Shown here piece by piece: positions 21,133-33,980 of a stretch of DNA of 64,000 bases. The first letter of the stretch is position 1. Each line of letters starts with the position of its first letter. Under the pieces are notes generated by a model. It saw nothing but the letters and a program-made list of their open reading frames with translations. It was not told the DNA's origin and did no database searches. The DNA comes from Polyporus tsugae (lineage: Eukaryota; Basidiomycota; Agaricomycetes; Polyporales; Polyporaceae), in NCBI GenBank assembly GCA_024305745.1, contig JAHRBS010000010.1:1991501-2055500 (forward strand), given 5' to 3'. The translations under genes and the position numbers were made by a program.

Positions 21133-22785
21133 TTATGCAACAGCAGCCTGCGCCGCGACGGGAGGCGTCTCGATACCAACAGGGGCAGCAGCGTCGTTCG
21201 CGGGAGCCTCGGGGGAAGGGGCGCCCGGGGCAGCGTTCGTGCCGCTCTTCTTGCGGCTCGCAGAGACCGTCTCGAGGACGCTCGCCAGGCCGGATTTCCA
21301 CGCCTGCAGCCGCTTCTCAAGGAGCTCCCACTGTTCCCGCTCGAACGCACGGGCGGTTGCGCGCGTGACGTGCAGGGTCTGTGCGGTCTGGGAGAGCTTG
21401 CCCGAGACGAGGCCTGCCCTGATGACTGGCGTACGATTAGCAACGTTCCTTTGCGTACAAATGCGACCTGAACATACCATCGATGACCCAGGATTCGACC
21501 TGCGAGGGCTCGACTTGAAGCGCCGACGCGATGGCGGAGTATGTGATATCACGGCCGATGTTCTGGAAGCCGAGGGTGGTGAGGGTGACAAGACGGATCT
21601 TGCGCTCCAGTTGGGAGCTATCAAGTTCTGCGGGACAACAACAAAATCAACTGCGGGATCGGCGGGAGAGGGAGCGCGGGCACATACCATATTTGGAGAA
21701 TGCGTCAGGATGGCTGTTGGCCCACTCCTTGTACTGCGCGAGGCCATCGTTCAGGAAGATCTTGAGGAGCGAGAAGAGCTCGTGGTCCTTTGCAGCGACA
21801 ACGGCGTCAAGACGGAAGAGGGAGTCAAAGTCGAAGTAAGCGGGCAGGCGGAGAGCGGCCGTGATAGCATCGATTGCTGCCTTCTGGGCTTCTGGTGATG
21901 AGGGTGGTAGTGAACGGACGTAGAAAAGCTGGTACTGGTATGATACAACACTGTGAAAATGTAAGGATGGCTGATGGACGGACGAGGGCGATACTCACGG
22001 TTGCTGTGACTTCTTGTATGCATCTACAATGAGCTTGATGAAGCTGCTCTTCTCCTCTGGGGTAACCTCCCACTCCGAAAGCCACTTCTCGACTTCGGAT
22101 TGAGAAAGACGAAGAACGTCAAGGTCATCGTTCGTGCTCGCGAGAGCAAGGAGAGTCTGATATACAGGTAACCGGAGGCTGGAGCGCCGGGGAATGGCGT
22201 TGAAGAGGTTCGAGAGTCTATGAAGGCAACGATGAATTTTGAACATACGCAGTGCGACCAATAGCGAAAGACTCCGCACATCCGGTATCTTGCGGTGATC
22301 TGGTCGGAAGAGACAGAGATGGTTTTTAGGAGAGTTGCGAGTTGAGGACGGGTTTCAGGTTCGTTGAGAGGGTAGAGGGTGAGGAAATGGGAGAACAAGA
22401 GGTTGAAGAAGCCTTCGATCTCTGCAATGAACCATTTATATTTAGAGAATTTTCAAGATGGGATACCTCGGCAAAGACGCACCCTTCTCCGAACCATCTC
22501 CAAGCCCTTTCACCTCTGAAAGCACCGATGCGAACACCTGCCTTCTCCTCTCCTCATCCTCCTCAAGGGGTTTCTGTCCCTCCGGGGTGGCTAAGGACTC
22601 CTGGAATGGTTGAATGTATGCCGGCCGTCCGTCCTCGGGTAGGGCACGCGCCAAATAATTTACAAGCTCCTGGATCTAGGGCAATATGCTTCAGCGGATC
22701 TTTCGCACAGGTTGAACACGATCCACCATACCTGCTCCTCGAAGGTGCCCTCTGCAAAGATGGATATTGAGTCTGTTGCGGCCAT
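21133..22785 (-). CDS. EIF3M: translation initiation factor eIF3 subunit M
   Basis: Seven exons: 22785-22732, 22675-22483, 22421-22280, 22217-21999, 21950-21688, 21627-21478 and 21425-21133; about 437 aa. The helical repeats and PCI module match eIF3m: LSNLFNAIPRRSSLRLPVYQ, KWLSEWEVTPEEKSSFIKLI, then the PCI winged helix IRLVTLTTLGFQNIGRDITY..IASALQVEPSQVESWVID with VIRAGLVSGKLSQ, and the terminal REQWELLEKRLQAWKSGL helix. It is a subunit of the eIF3 complex on the 40S ribosome in the cytoplasm. The C-terminal 45 residues are Ala/Pro-rich and outside the fold. It is convergent with the DUF2009 gene (about 280 bp between stops) and divergent from MDM34. Confidence 0.92.
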
Positions 22786-23317
22786 TTTCTGATTCTGATC
22801 GGTGCACTCGGCCAAGTCAAGAAAGCGTGAAATTGAGAGGGACGCAGGACGACAACAGAGACAAACAAAGCATCACTTCTCGTTAGGCGCTCATGATTTC
22901 TGAGGCACGCTTCCGTAACTTATGAGAACCAGGCCTTTACAGAGGCCCCATTGCACATTACGCCAGCCAGCATCGCGCAGAGCATCCCAATCTGTCGTGC
23001 AGCGAGGTGAGCAGCGTCTGAGGATTGACATTGCACGGATGCGACGAGCCGGTGAAGCCACTTCCGTGCCGCCGAGTTTCGCAAGCCTCGACTGGATCTT
23101 CCCTGCTCCAGTATGTCATCCCCTCTCCCCCGACCTCTCTCTCCTGGCAGGGCTCTCCTCCTGTAAGTCTCTCTACCCTGCTTGCGACAACCTATATTCT
23201 CCACTAGATTAGAACTAGACTCCCTCGCCATCGCACTGCTGCTTGCTGGACACACATTTCACGACCTCGGTCTCTGATCGACGCACTTATGCCAATTTTC
23301 CAACTACCTTCGCCTCA
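22786..23317. promoter_or_regulatory. divergent promoter of eIF3m and MDM34, about 530 bp
   Basis: The only DNA between the two start codons. It has CT-rich tracts before the MDM34 ATG. No specific factor site is recognised. Confidence 0.5.
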
Positions 23318-25588
23318 ATGTCATTCACCTTCAAATGGCCCCGCTTCTCAGATCAGTTCCACACCAATGCCATCCAGTTGCTCGAGTCCGCCCTCAACAA
23401 GGGCAACAAGCCCCCGGTCATAGCAGATAGGATTGAGGTCGTCGAGTTGGAGATGGGCACGCAAGTGCGTATACGTCCAGGTATGGTTTCTAATTTGTGT
23501 TACTGACACACAGCTGGGCCTTTTAGCCTCCTGAGCTGGAGATACGTGACATCGGGGAGTTGACGATGGACCAATTCCGCGGCATTTTTCGTCTGACCTA
23601 TGCCGGAGATGCACATATCGTTTTGAGGACCAAGGTCCAGGTGCGTACCTTTTTCAAATCGTATTCCAACTACTATCCCGACTCGCCACAATTAGGCCAA
23701 CCCTTTGAACCACAAACAACCCGACATCCATCTCATGGGTGGGTCGCACGGCATGCTGGCCGCCAAGCACGGCCTCGTCGTCCCTATGCTCCTCCGCCTC
23801 TCCCACTTCCGGCTCAACTCCTACGTCGTCCTCGTCGTCTCCCGCCAAAAGGGCATCACGCTGGTCTTCAAGACAGACCCGCTCCAGAACGTCGACATCA
23901 ACAGCACGTTCGACTCTATCGCCGTCATTCAGAAGTTCATCCAGCGCGAAATCGAGGGCCAGCTCCGCCAGATGTTCCGCGAAGACCTGCCGGGGATTAT
24001 CCACCGCCTCAGCCAGCAGTGGATCAAGACCACAGTCGAAGCGCCATATCTCGCGAAGAATCCAGTTGCGGCTGGGCCGACCATGTCGCGCACGCGAAGT
24101 CTGGACGCTGCCTCGACGTTGGACCCTGGTTCCTATCGTATTCCTCGCATACCTGCCGTCGGGATTTCGCCAACCCTCCCCCGCAGACCGTCATCGATCG
24201 CGTTCATCCCTCGCCCTCGTTCACCTTCCGCGCGTTCTATGTCTGGCATAGGCAGGCGGCCCGCGTCTTCGCTCTTATCCTCTCCCACATCGCGCGCCCC
24301 TTCCCAAAATTCGGCACATCCCCCAATTCAAGATGGTCCCACGTCATTCCCAGAGATCGAGAACTATGACCCAACATACGGTTTACGGCCCGAAGGCATT
24401 CCGACCAAGAGCACGTTCGGTGGTCTCCGCAACCTGTTTGGTCCGAGTAAGGGCCTCGCAGACCTCGCGGAAGAGGGAAGCGAGACTGACGGCTTGATGG
24501 ACGACGCGGCCTCTCTCGATCCCAGCACTTGGGAAGACTTCCTCTCGGACGGCGGTAACATCGGCCCGTCTATATCTGAGGCTGGAGACGTTCCAGAATA
24601 CGAGACCGTCCCTGCAGTCGGTGGTGGTACAATCACTCGTCCGCGAGTGTACCACTCTCAGTCTCAGATACACGTCCAATCCTCGGACGGAGACGTCGAC
24701 GACGAACCTCCCACCTTCCGGCGACGTCCTCCTTCTCAAGCAGCCTCTGTGCCGGGCACACGATCACCTTCACGACCCACATCCTTCTATAACCCCTACT
24801 TCGCAGGCATGACTCCTCTATACGAGTTCGCTCCTGATGTATATCCCTATTCCCAACCGTCCTTTGCGGCAGAGTCCTCGGCAGAGCCTCTCAGACGAGC
24901 GCAGTCGATCCTGCCCGTCCCCTCCCTCGACCATTCCCCCTTCGTCCGCCCCGGCAGCCCCTCCAGCCTCCAAAGCCAGCCCTCGCGCTCCAGCGACATG
25001 ACCCACTCCGTCCCGACCCCGCCCCCCCGCGAGGAGGAGCAGAACCTCAGCGTGCGTGTCGGCCGCCCGCGGCGGCTCTCCGCGACGTCCTCGAACCTCG
25101 ACACGTTCTCCGCAAGCTCGTACGAGCAGCACCACCCGCACCCCGAGCCGAAGATCGTCCTCCGCCCGACGCTTAACGGCATCTCCAAGCTCTCGACCCT
25201 CTCCCAGTCGAACCACACCCTGTCACCCTACACGCGCACGCTCGAGCACTTCACTGTCCGCTCCGTGCCACCACGCGACGCGAGCATCTCTGGCCCGTCC
25301 TCGGCCGTCGAGCGGCAGCCCGTCAAGGCCCGCCGCAAGCGGCTGCACCGGCTGGGCAAGAAGCCCGCGAAGCCCCCAGAGACGGCCCCGCTCTACGGGG
25401 ACGGGGACACGTTCGATGAGGGCGAGGGGAGCATTGATCTCCCGTCATCGCCTGGCTCCCCCGCTCCGCCCTCGGAGTTCGATGCGTCGGAGATGGACGT
25501 CTACTTCCGCGCGCGCGAAGACCTGATCCCGCGGTACCCGAATCTCCATCCGTCGCATGTCCGTCGACGAGTGCCGCACCCGTCATAA
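23318..25588 (+). CDS. MDM34: ERMES complex subunit Mdm34
   Basis: Three exons, 23318-23464, 23527-23640 and 23696-25588, about 717 aa. The first 190 residues are the SMP lipid-transfer domain and are nearly diagnostic: [58 protein letters not shown], then the HLMGGSHG and [20 protein letters not shown] blocks. The remainder is Ser/Pro-rich and disordered, ending in a basic patch ([18 protein letters not shown]). Mdm34 sits on the mitochondrial outer membrane and, with Mmm1, Mdm10 and Mdm12, tethers it to the ER and moves phospholipids. The long disordered tail is usual in basidiomycetes. Confidence 0.95.
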
Positions 25589-26132
25589 CCGCCATAATGT
25601 CCGTCTCCGATTCTCTTCTGTTGCCTCGTCTCCACGTGCTGGACCATCCTGGAATCGCGTTCGCCCATATCCCCCTCTTCATCTCCTTCTCTTGCATCTT
25701 GCATCTTGCATCATCGTACTGGACCTCACTCGTAGCTCGTGTACTGTAGTCTTCCGCCCATCGTGGTAATTTGCAATTGTAGAGCACGGCTCGGCCGCAC
25801 CGCTTTCAATTCACTCGCTTGGCCTCACTTGAGCTCGACGCTTGAAGCTTGATCCGCGTACCATTCATGAACGCTCGGTGCCGTCGCCATCACCGTCACG
25901 TCGGGCGGGCCTCTCACATCAGGTTGAACGGCGGCCCGAGCTGGGAGAATGTCTCGGGGAACTGCATTCCACTAGCTGCCATGTTAACGTTTACTCCTAC
26001 TCCGACGGTGGCCGCTGCTTGAGCGGCGTGCGCGACAGGCACAATGAGTGGGTCTAACGTAGGCGAGCTCGCGTTCTCGAATTCCTATAGGTATAAAGTT
26101 ACACGTCCAATTAGCAGGTGGGATATATAGGG
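25589..26132. other. convergent 3' flanks, about 540 bp
   Basis: Between the stops of MDM34 (+) and the Virilizer-like gene (-). Contains a short CTTGCAT repeat near 25690-25715. No gene is seen. Confidence 0.5.
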
Positions 26133-29100
26133 TCAGGCGACCATCGCTACACCTACGTCCACATGCATGCTCGGGAGCCTGCTTGTGTTTGCGCGCGCAG
26201 AGGACTGGCGCAACTGCCTGAAGTCGTTGTTCATGTACATTTTCGTCAGCCCCGTCGCGGCCGGGGAACGTAGCAAGGTGGGTGGGGAGACATTGATGAG
26301 ACCGAACACGTCTTGGTTCAGCACGCGACGTGGGGGAGTAGAGGGGGTGGGTGTATGTTGGCGCAGGATGTCTTCGATGTCGTGGATCGAGAGCTCTACT
26401 GTGTCCGACAGACCCGTGGGGGGTGGAGGGACGCCGTCACCGCTACCGAAGATGAGCACGTTGGAAGCCATATCCAAACGCTCGACCCAATCTGCGGACA
26501 GCGTGGCCTTCAAACGGTCTTGGAATTTGCTGTACTGGTCGAAGGAGAGCGTTCGCAGATCACCCATACGAGTAATCGCAGACGCCGTCTTCGCGGTCCA
26601 CTCCAACAGGGAGACGAGTGAATGAGCAGCATCGCCTTCGACAGGCACTGGGTGCTCCGCGAGGTCCAATACCAACCGTCCAATCTCAGGGGTGAGCTTC
26701 GAAGAGTCGATGTAGGAAGGGGTGATGGTTTCGAGGATCTTCACTGAACGCTCCAGCCGCCGCTCGAGTAAACTGACTGTAAGCTCCGGGGTTTGCAGTG
26801 ATCGCCAAAGAGCAACCACTAACGCAAAGCGCATTCCGTTGTCGAAGACCTCGTAGCCAGACACGATGCTGTCCGCGACCTCCCCAAAGTGCGGCGGGGA
26901 TAAGTTGAGATCGAGCAGCGTAAGGAACGACGCCGCAAGGTCATGAGGTGCCTCCTCTGAGGCAGCGAGACCATCGAGGACCCAGCTCACAGAGGGTCCC
27001 TGGAGCACATCGGCGAAGAACCGGAAGAATACAGCCACTTGGGCCAGGGCGATCACCCGTTGGGTGTCAGAAAGTGAGTCGTCCAGAAGCGACTGAACTG
27101 CCCGTGCCATGTCCTTGACCTCTTCCACTAACAACCACTCCCCAATACCAATGCTGCCCCGGTCAAGTTCGACAAGGCGCCGTACGAAGTGCACTTTGTT
27201 CTCCGAGTCCAATACATGGCAGAACGCCCAAAGCTCGTGCAGCATCGCGGGGATAATGCGCTGAATCCAGAGCGTGCGCTGTTCCTCTGGGCTATCCTGG
27301 AATGGGACGACGGAGTCAAGTAGGCAGAAGACCTGCAGAAGATGATGCGTGGGGTCGAGCCCGTAGCTGTTGAGACCATGTTGAAGAAGGGTGCGAAGAA
27401 CAACCTCTGCTCCCGGCTGGCCGCCAGCCGCGGCAGAGTCTTGCGAAACGAGGATCTGAGCAAGGTCGAGGCAAGACTGCCTTGCTTCTTGAGCAGCTGC
27501 CGAGGGTTGACTGAATGGAGAATACGACATGTCCGCCGCGTCTGCACAAGAAAATAGGTCGGCTACGTTGGTAGTCAATATTCGTAGAGCACGGGAGGGA
27601 AGGGGATAGGGGGGTAAGAGGCGCAGGAGGAGCTGGAGGGTATCGTCGGCAGTAAAGAATAGTTGTGCCATGACATCTTGTGCCCTCCTCGATGGAATTT
27701 CGTGAAGGGAAAAGTGAGTGCGAATCTCGTCGACCACGGGCGCGAGCAAATCGCACAAAGCAGTGACGAAACCGCAGTTGGCCTCCTCCCAAAAATCGTC
27801 CAGAAGCTTGGATTCCTCGTCTTCGTCCAGCTCTCGCTGCAAGTACGCTAAAGCCACCCGAAGTGTCCGTAGACTGCCAAACGTTGATGGGTGTTCCAAC
27901 GGGCGTAGAACTTCGTCCACCGCTCCAGCGAAACCGTCATCGACGACAAAGGCTGCCTGACGCATGGACGCCCGCTCATCATCGGTGATGAATAGGTTGG
28001 AAGTGCCGATGTTGAACATCGTTTTGACAAAGTTCTGCCGAAGGAAAGCGCGAGGCGTCTTCGCAAGACTGACAAGGATGTGCTCTGAGTCAATCGCTGC
28101 CTGAGTCGGAGGATCGTCGGTGTCGCCGTCCGTCATACATTCGAGACGGAAAGTCATCTGTTTCAGCAGAAGCAGGTGGTTCACGATCTATGGCAACACT
28201 GATGAGTGTTCGCCTTGGATGAATGATAAACGTTGGTCATACCTCACGATACCCATCCATGCCTTGCCAAAGCCGCAATATACCCAGCGTTCGTGCTCTG
28301 CAACGCTCATCTGGTAGACTATCTGACCACGAATAGACCGCCAGAACGCAGGCAACTCCGAGATAAGCTCTGACGAACGCCACGAACTCATCCTGGGATG
28401 GAACGGTGGAAAGGTTCCGGTGTGACAAAAGACGAGGGAGGGAGACTGGTAGCACAGGGTTTTCAGCCAGACTAGCAACGACCTCGTCATGAGTAATCAT
28501 AGACTCCAGCCAGATGCCAAATGACTGTTCTTCGGTTCCAATGTCCCTGAGCAGGGCAGCAGCAGCTACAAAGTCACCCTGGGTGTTCGCTAAGGCGTCG
28601 TCCAGAATCGACCAGCTTCGTATCCTCGTCGTGAGCTGTCCTGCCGCCGTTCGAACCGCGTCCTCGTTGTTCGGATCCGCCGATATTGACGCGAGCACTT
28701 CATGGAACCAGTCGATATTGAGCTGCTTGGCGACATCGACGTTTGAAGACGCATATAGTAGCCTAAGAAGCGTAGTCTCATCCTCCAGCGTCGAAGCGTC
28801 AAAAACCTTCTGGAGATCTATGGCTGCCTGGTGGATCGTTCAGCATGTTCATTATCTGTTATGGGAAGGGAACTCACAATCAGACTTCTGGCCATGGCTG
28901 GAGTCTGGCATGCCGCATGACACAGGAGACTGGCAACGAGATAGGTTTGGCTAGCGTCCTTGTCCTGCTCACAGATAAATATATGCCCTTGAGCCAACTG
29001 GCAGACGGCGATGCGTACCTTGTGATTCATGCATCGTGCCACCCTCTCGGCGAACTTGCGCAATGTTTCTGACGAAACATCGTCAACCACGGGACGCACA

Positions 29101-29889
29101 GTCAACCTGAACGCTCTCTCGAGGTCAAACTCAGCCGAGTCCTCTTCGAGGTCAGCGTACAAATAGGGGAACTCTGGTAAATCCCAATCATCATTTGACG
29201 GCTTGAGACAGAATACGAGTCGGATAGCGAGCTCCAGTTCCGGCGCATCCGGGATAAGCTTCAGCAACCCCCGCGCTAGCTGACTCGGGTCTCGTGCGTT
29301 GGCAGGGTCGAGCGCTGGCGGTAGCGGCGTTGCGGTGGTGGAAGGAAGATGTCGTGGCTCGTATGTTTCCGGTGTGGTAGGTGCGTCTGACACGATGTCC
29401 CCGTAAATAGCCATGGATACGGACTGGAAAACCCCTTTCACAATCATGAGACGCGTGGCATACTGTGCTGACGCGTTGGCATTGCACATATGCGCATACA
29501 GTCAGCGAGAAGCTCACCTCGGCACCCATGTTCACTGCAAAATCCTTCTGACCACCTACGTATGCGATTGATGTCGGCACGAGGGCATTGGACGGCTTCG
29601 GCTTTTCCTTGGAGGTCGGACCTGTGACCGGATGTGCATTGAAGAAGATGTCCAGGAAAAACGCGTCCGGCTCCGTTCGACTGCGGGATGTGGCTTATCA
29701 GCATACGCCGCCGGCCCGACAAGTCTCAGTAAAAGGTGCTTACCTGACAATGTCCGGGCATTGCGCGAACGGCTTCGTGTCCAAGGGGAATATCCGGATG
29801 GTCTGAACGCGCACCGGGGATGAGAACCGAATTGCAGCCAGACCACCCTGTTCGGAAGGTTCAAGGGTACACCATTGCAACAGAACCAT
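26133..29889 (-). CDS. VIRMA: Virilizer/VIRMA-like m6A methyltransferase complex subunit
   Basis: Exons 29889-29744, 29680-29518, 29462-28878, 28827-28243 and 28187-26133, about 1177 aa. A further 54-nt stop-free intron at 29018-28965 (GTACGC..GAGCAG) is likely and would give 1159 aa. Residues 1 to about 130 fit the Virilizer N-terminal domain: LEPSEQGGLAAIRFSSPVRVQ then TIRIFP, the EPDAFFLDIFFNAHP block and GVFQSVSMAIYGDI. These mirror RFPCPVYITEVRVIP, FQLDLFFN and LTLAIYGSV of animal Virilizer. The remaining 1000 residues are helical-repeat-like. In animals and plants the protein is a scaffold of the METTL3-METTL14-WTAP writer in the nucleus. The N-terminal match is strong; the C-terminal part has diverged. 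Confidence 0.82.
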
Positions 29890-30307
29890 CCTCCGGTAGG
29901 TCAGAGAGCGTCAGGATGTTTGAGAGCAATGTTACAAGTAATGAAAACACAGAAGCAAGGACAGCAGGGAGAGTGGGGAAGTCGCGGACCCGAGACCGGG
30001 GGATCCTGGGAGTGGTAGAAGGCGAAGGCGTCGGACTCCGAGGCAGATGACATCGTTGAGCCCGAATCTGGCATGGGCGCTTGGTCTGACGCAGCACTAT
30101 TATGGGCGCTGGTCAATTTAGACGACCTCGGCAAATGCTCCAGAGTTCAATCAAGCAGACTCGGAGGGCCACGACAACGGTCTCGTTCCTGCCGTCACTG
30201 TCAGTGCTAGCACTCGTTCATCACGCCACTTTTCCCGTCCTTTCCTCCTGGTTCAGCGCATTCCAATCCCCCCTAGAGCGCACTATCCTTCAATTTTGAC
30301 TCCCAAC
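29890..30307. promoter_or_regulatory. divergent promoter of the Virilizer-like gene and ORM1, 418 bp
   Basis: Head-to-head start codons at 29889 (-) and 30308 (+). The open frames in between start far from both and show no conservation I can recognise. Confidence 0.5.
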
Positions 30308-31265
30308 ATGGCTCTGCCGGCGACGACGTCGACACTCAGCCCCCGGAAGTCCACAAGCCCCACTCTCACCGTCCGTGTGGGGCGCGAGCGTAGTAGCAGC
30401 ATCGTCAAGATCGAGAAGGTCGGCGAGGAGAACCAGGCAGATGTGCTCGACCAGAGCGTGTATGATAATCTGAATGCGGAGTGGGTGAACCGCAAGGGTA
30501 CGTCGACGGTTACGGTACCTTGTTATCTTCACGAGACTGACGTCGCCGCTCTTTCACTTCCGCGCTTAGGCGCATGGCTCATCCACCCCGTCCTCATCTT
30601 CGCCGGCAAGGTCGTCATTGACACCATCCCTGGCATGCGTCAGGAGATTAGTTGGACACTCGTGAACCTGTTTTACCTGGGCGTGAGTGCTGGGCTCGCC
30701 AACCCGCCCGGATTGTACTGACGCCCGAGTTGGCATACAGTTCTCATATCTCATGTTCCACTATGTGACTGGCATTCCCTTCCACTCTGACCTTCACGGT
30801 GGCGTGTACGACAACCTCACCATGTGGGAACAAATTGATGAGGGGGCGCAGTACACTCCTGCGAAGAAGTGGCTCTTCATTGTACCCATAACACTGTAAG
30901 ACCATCCCCCTCTCGACGTGCCCCAAATGTGTTCTTACAACGACCCGAAAGATTCCTTGCATCCACGCATTACACGCATTATGATCCATGGCTGTTCGCC
31001 ATCAACATCACTGCCCTCATCGTTGTCCTTATCCCGAAGCTTCCTGTGGTAAGCGTCCAATCTCGCACCTCACCCCATGCATTTCCTAAACAAGTTCCGC
31101 TAGTTCCACCGGTACCGCGTACGCTTCATGGTCTCAGAGGAACCATCCACAATCGGCACTCCCGTCACGCCCAACTTTCCGCGCTCAGGCACAGTCACAC
31201 CCTCAAGAGAGTACGCGTCCTCTATACCACCAATCAACATCAGCGAGGTAGAAGCAAGGCTATAA
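30308..31265 (+). CDS. ORM1: Orm1/ORMDL serine palmitoyltransferase regulator
   Basis: Exons 30308-30497, 30570-30682, 30741-30895, 30952-31048 and 31104-31265, about 238 aa. The core is unmistakable: NLNAEWVNRKG then AWLIHPVLIF, QEISWTLVNLFYLGFSYLMFH, GGVYDNLTMWEQIDEGAQYT, PAKKWLFIVPITLFLASTHY and PWLFAINITALIVVLIPKLP. The N-terminal 55 residues hold Ser/Thr-rich segments before NLNAEW, the position where yeast Orm proteins are phosphorylated by Ypk1. The C-terminal tail (VSEEPSTIGTPVTPNF...) is longer than in yeast. It is an ER membrane protein that inhibits serine palmitoyltransferase in sphingolipid synthesis. Confidence 0.95.
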
Positions 31266-31603
31266 CATTCATTTCTCCCCACTCTGTTCGTCCTATCCTC
31301 CCACCTGTTCTCTTTTTGGTGCACTTATCTGTGAAGCGTCCCAGTAGACTCGGCTAGCATATTCACGTGCCCCTGTTCCTACCAAATATCACCCTCAGGT
31401 CCCCACGCACGTACGCTCGCATGACTCGTCTGTTTCTCTGTTATCTACCGCATGATTTCAAGGTAATACAACACTGGCCGTCTTAATGGGATTTTCCTAC
31501 AGCTGGAATGGATGGTACACTTCGTAATGTTCGATACCGCTTCTCTTCAAACGGTCTTATGGGCCGACCGTGCTCTCGTCTATGGCTTCCCTATGCCACC
31601 TTC
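31266..31603. other. convergent 3' flanks of ORM1 and MTD1, about 340 bp
   Basis: No coding signal beyond short frames. The two stops face each other. Confidence 0.5.
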
Positions 31604-33275
31604 TCAAGATGACGATGAGTGCCTCATTAAGTTCCTGTATTGCTGCAGTCGCAGGCTGGTCGTGTGATCAGGCGTCAGCTCAAATGCCAAGCCCAGGAAA
31701 GAGAGCGGTGCTCACAGGTTTCGAAGGAGCATCATAATCGTAACCTTGCCAATTGTAGGCAGATACAGCGATGCCTATTGCATGCATCCCGACGCAGCGT
31801 GGAACACCAGCACATGAGTACGACGACTCTCACAGCGCCGCAGAAGCACATGACGCACCTTCTCCCTCACGTCCGCCTCGAAGTTCTTGTCCGCCGCGAC
31901 GTTGAGGCACACGCACCCGTCCTTGAGCCACGCCGTCTTCACCTTGTACTCTTTGCTCGGCACGGCGGAAACGACGACGTCCGAGAGCGCAAGCGCCTCC
32001 TGCAGGCTCTGTGCCGCGGGGTGGACGACATGTCGCGGGTGAAACTTGCGCTGTGCGGTCTCGGGCACGCCGGCGTGCCGGGGCCGCTTGGTGTACTCCT
32101 GGATGGAGTCGATATCGACTGAGAAGACGCGCGCGCCATCGTTGGCGAGCAGCGCGGCGAGTGGGCGGCCGACGACCTCGGACCTGTGAGTAGCGCGTGG
32201 TGGTGCGTGGTGTGTTGTGCGATGCGGCATGACATATGATGGATACGGTCATGTCAGTTAGTTGTTTGCGAATTGTTAATGCCATATGACAGTGACTTCC
32301 GGGCGCACGGGCAGACGGCGAATGACGGGCACCCAGTGCGTAAGCAGCTGCAAGGCAAGGACGCACCTGTTGATCACGGTGATGGTCTTGCCGTACGCGC
32401 GGTCTCCGTAGGGTAGAAGCTTATTGTATACCCCGATATATTCGAGGCACTTGACGATCGCGAGAGGCGTGCAGGGAAGGACGGACTTCACGTAATCAGC
32501 AGGTGGCTCGTCGTTGACCGCAGGCGGGGCGTCGCTGCTGCTTGCTGTCGGGAGGGAGGATGCGAGCGCCTTGGGCTTCAGGAATCGAATACTGGAGAGG
32601 GACGGGGACAGATAAGCCGTGCTCTTGATATGCCAGGAATAGTGTGATGGAAAGGAGTTTTAGAATGCGAACGCACTTATGGTATAAGTTATAGTGGAAC
32701 TTGAAGTGGAGGCCTTCTACGTCTTTGAACGGAGACACGATCTGGACATGTGTGAGGGCGGAACATTGAGCCGACCGCAATCAGCCAGCTTAACTTGTTG
32801 CAGATAGTGATCCTGGGTGGGTCAAGTGTGCATTCAATATACATTTGCACGCATATAAGAAGATCTGAACGCACCTGTTGCACGCCGAAAATGGGGTAGT
32901 AGACCTTTCATCCGGTGCGGCCGCCGAAATGAGACACAGTACACAAGCACAAGCATTCCATTAGGGACATACCATGATTCCGTCTATAGTATCGTCCTCA
33001 TTTGCCTCTATGATAGCCTCCTCTACGCCCTCTCCTGGCGCAAGGGAGTCGTCCGCCGCCTGTCCGGTCTTCCTCAGTACGAATTCGACGCCGAGTGCGT
33101 CGCACTGCTTCTTCGTGAACTCTGCATAGAATTTGCTGGGCGCCGCGCTCGTGGCAAGGATACCGAGGAGCTTCGGAACCCGAGGAGCAGCAGAGAGCCC
33201 GGCTTTGATTTCCGTGCGGAACGTTTGCGCTATGGCGTCCGCCTTGAGGAGCACGCCGTGTCCTTCTGCAGCCAT
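31604..33275 (-). CDS. MTD1: NAD-dependent methylenetetrahydrofolate dehydrogenase
   Basis: Eight exons: 33275-32973, 32904-32875, 32812-32795, 32741-32677, 32591-32367, 32183-31859, 31774-31716 and 31655-31604; about 358 aa. Matches yeast Mtd1p throughout: FYAEFTKKQCDALG with the active-site Tyr/Lys region, EAIIEANEDDTIDGIMVYYPIFG, KDVEGLHFKFHYNLYHN, KSVLPCTPLAIVKCLEYI, the Rossmann RSEVVGRPLAALLANDGARV, SDVVVSAVPSKEYK and GKVTIMMLLRN. It is a cytosolic one-carbon enzyme oxidising 5,10-methylene-THF with NAD+. An insertion of about 30 low-complexity residues lies before KSVLPC. Two exons are tiny (30 and 18 nt), and intron 32366-32184 is unusually long (183 nt). Confidence 0.93.
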
Positions 33276-33980
33276 CACTCGGAATACTAGTTGCCGGAGA
33301 AAGGCCGTGGTGGCGACGCGCAGAAGGATGGGGTAGCGACTGCGAAAACGAGGAGGCGTGAAGCTTGGTCTAAGGAGGAAGGTTGTAAGGCGCAGGCGAG
33401 ACTGGTGAATTTGACTCGAGCACGGAATCGATTAATTGGTGCAAAAAAATCGCGATCACATGACGTCCACTGACACACCTTTATCTACGCGAGACGCGTC
33501 GCAGGTCGGAGATTGGCTCGGATGCCTCTGTCTGCTAGCGCTAACGGATGTCCGAGTCGTTGAGCTTGGCCGGGGGCCTGACGTGTTGTCTCTCGAATAG
33601 CTAGGCCTTAGCCTGGGGCAAACTCAGAAGTACCGCGCGCTCACGGAGGAGCCCCTACCTGCGAAGTGAGCAATATGCAAAACTCTGATACCCGCTCGCT
33701 TATTCCCCTCCTCAAAACCAGCGGCAGAGTGTGGTACAAAAAGCAATCCCCTCGCCTTTTACTAGGGGATTCAGTGTCTCACCCTTGCTTCAATGCCGCA
33801 GTACCAATTTTTCAGGCCATATGAACCTTGTGTTCAAACGTTGCTCTTTTGCTTGTTGCTCAGTACCTCGTCTCATCGATATGGAAGTCGAAATACGCCG
33901 AGGCCACACAAGTTCCACTAGGTAAAGGACGGCAGTCATAGCATATATTATACAATGTATGTGGCATACACCCAGTAAGC
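33276..33980. other. intergenic, about 700 bp
   Basis: MTD1 promoter and 3' flank of F-box copy 2. Short frames only, with no recognisable element. Confidence 0.5.

Noticed and set aside
25685..25720. CTTGCAT short repeat after MDM34
   Set aside because: Only about three 7-bp units; ordinary 3'-flank microsatellite.
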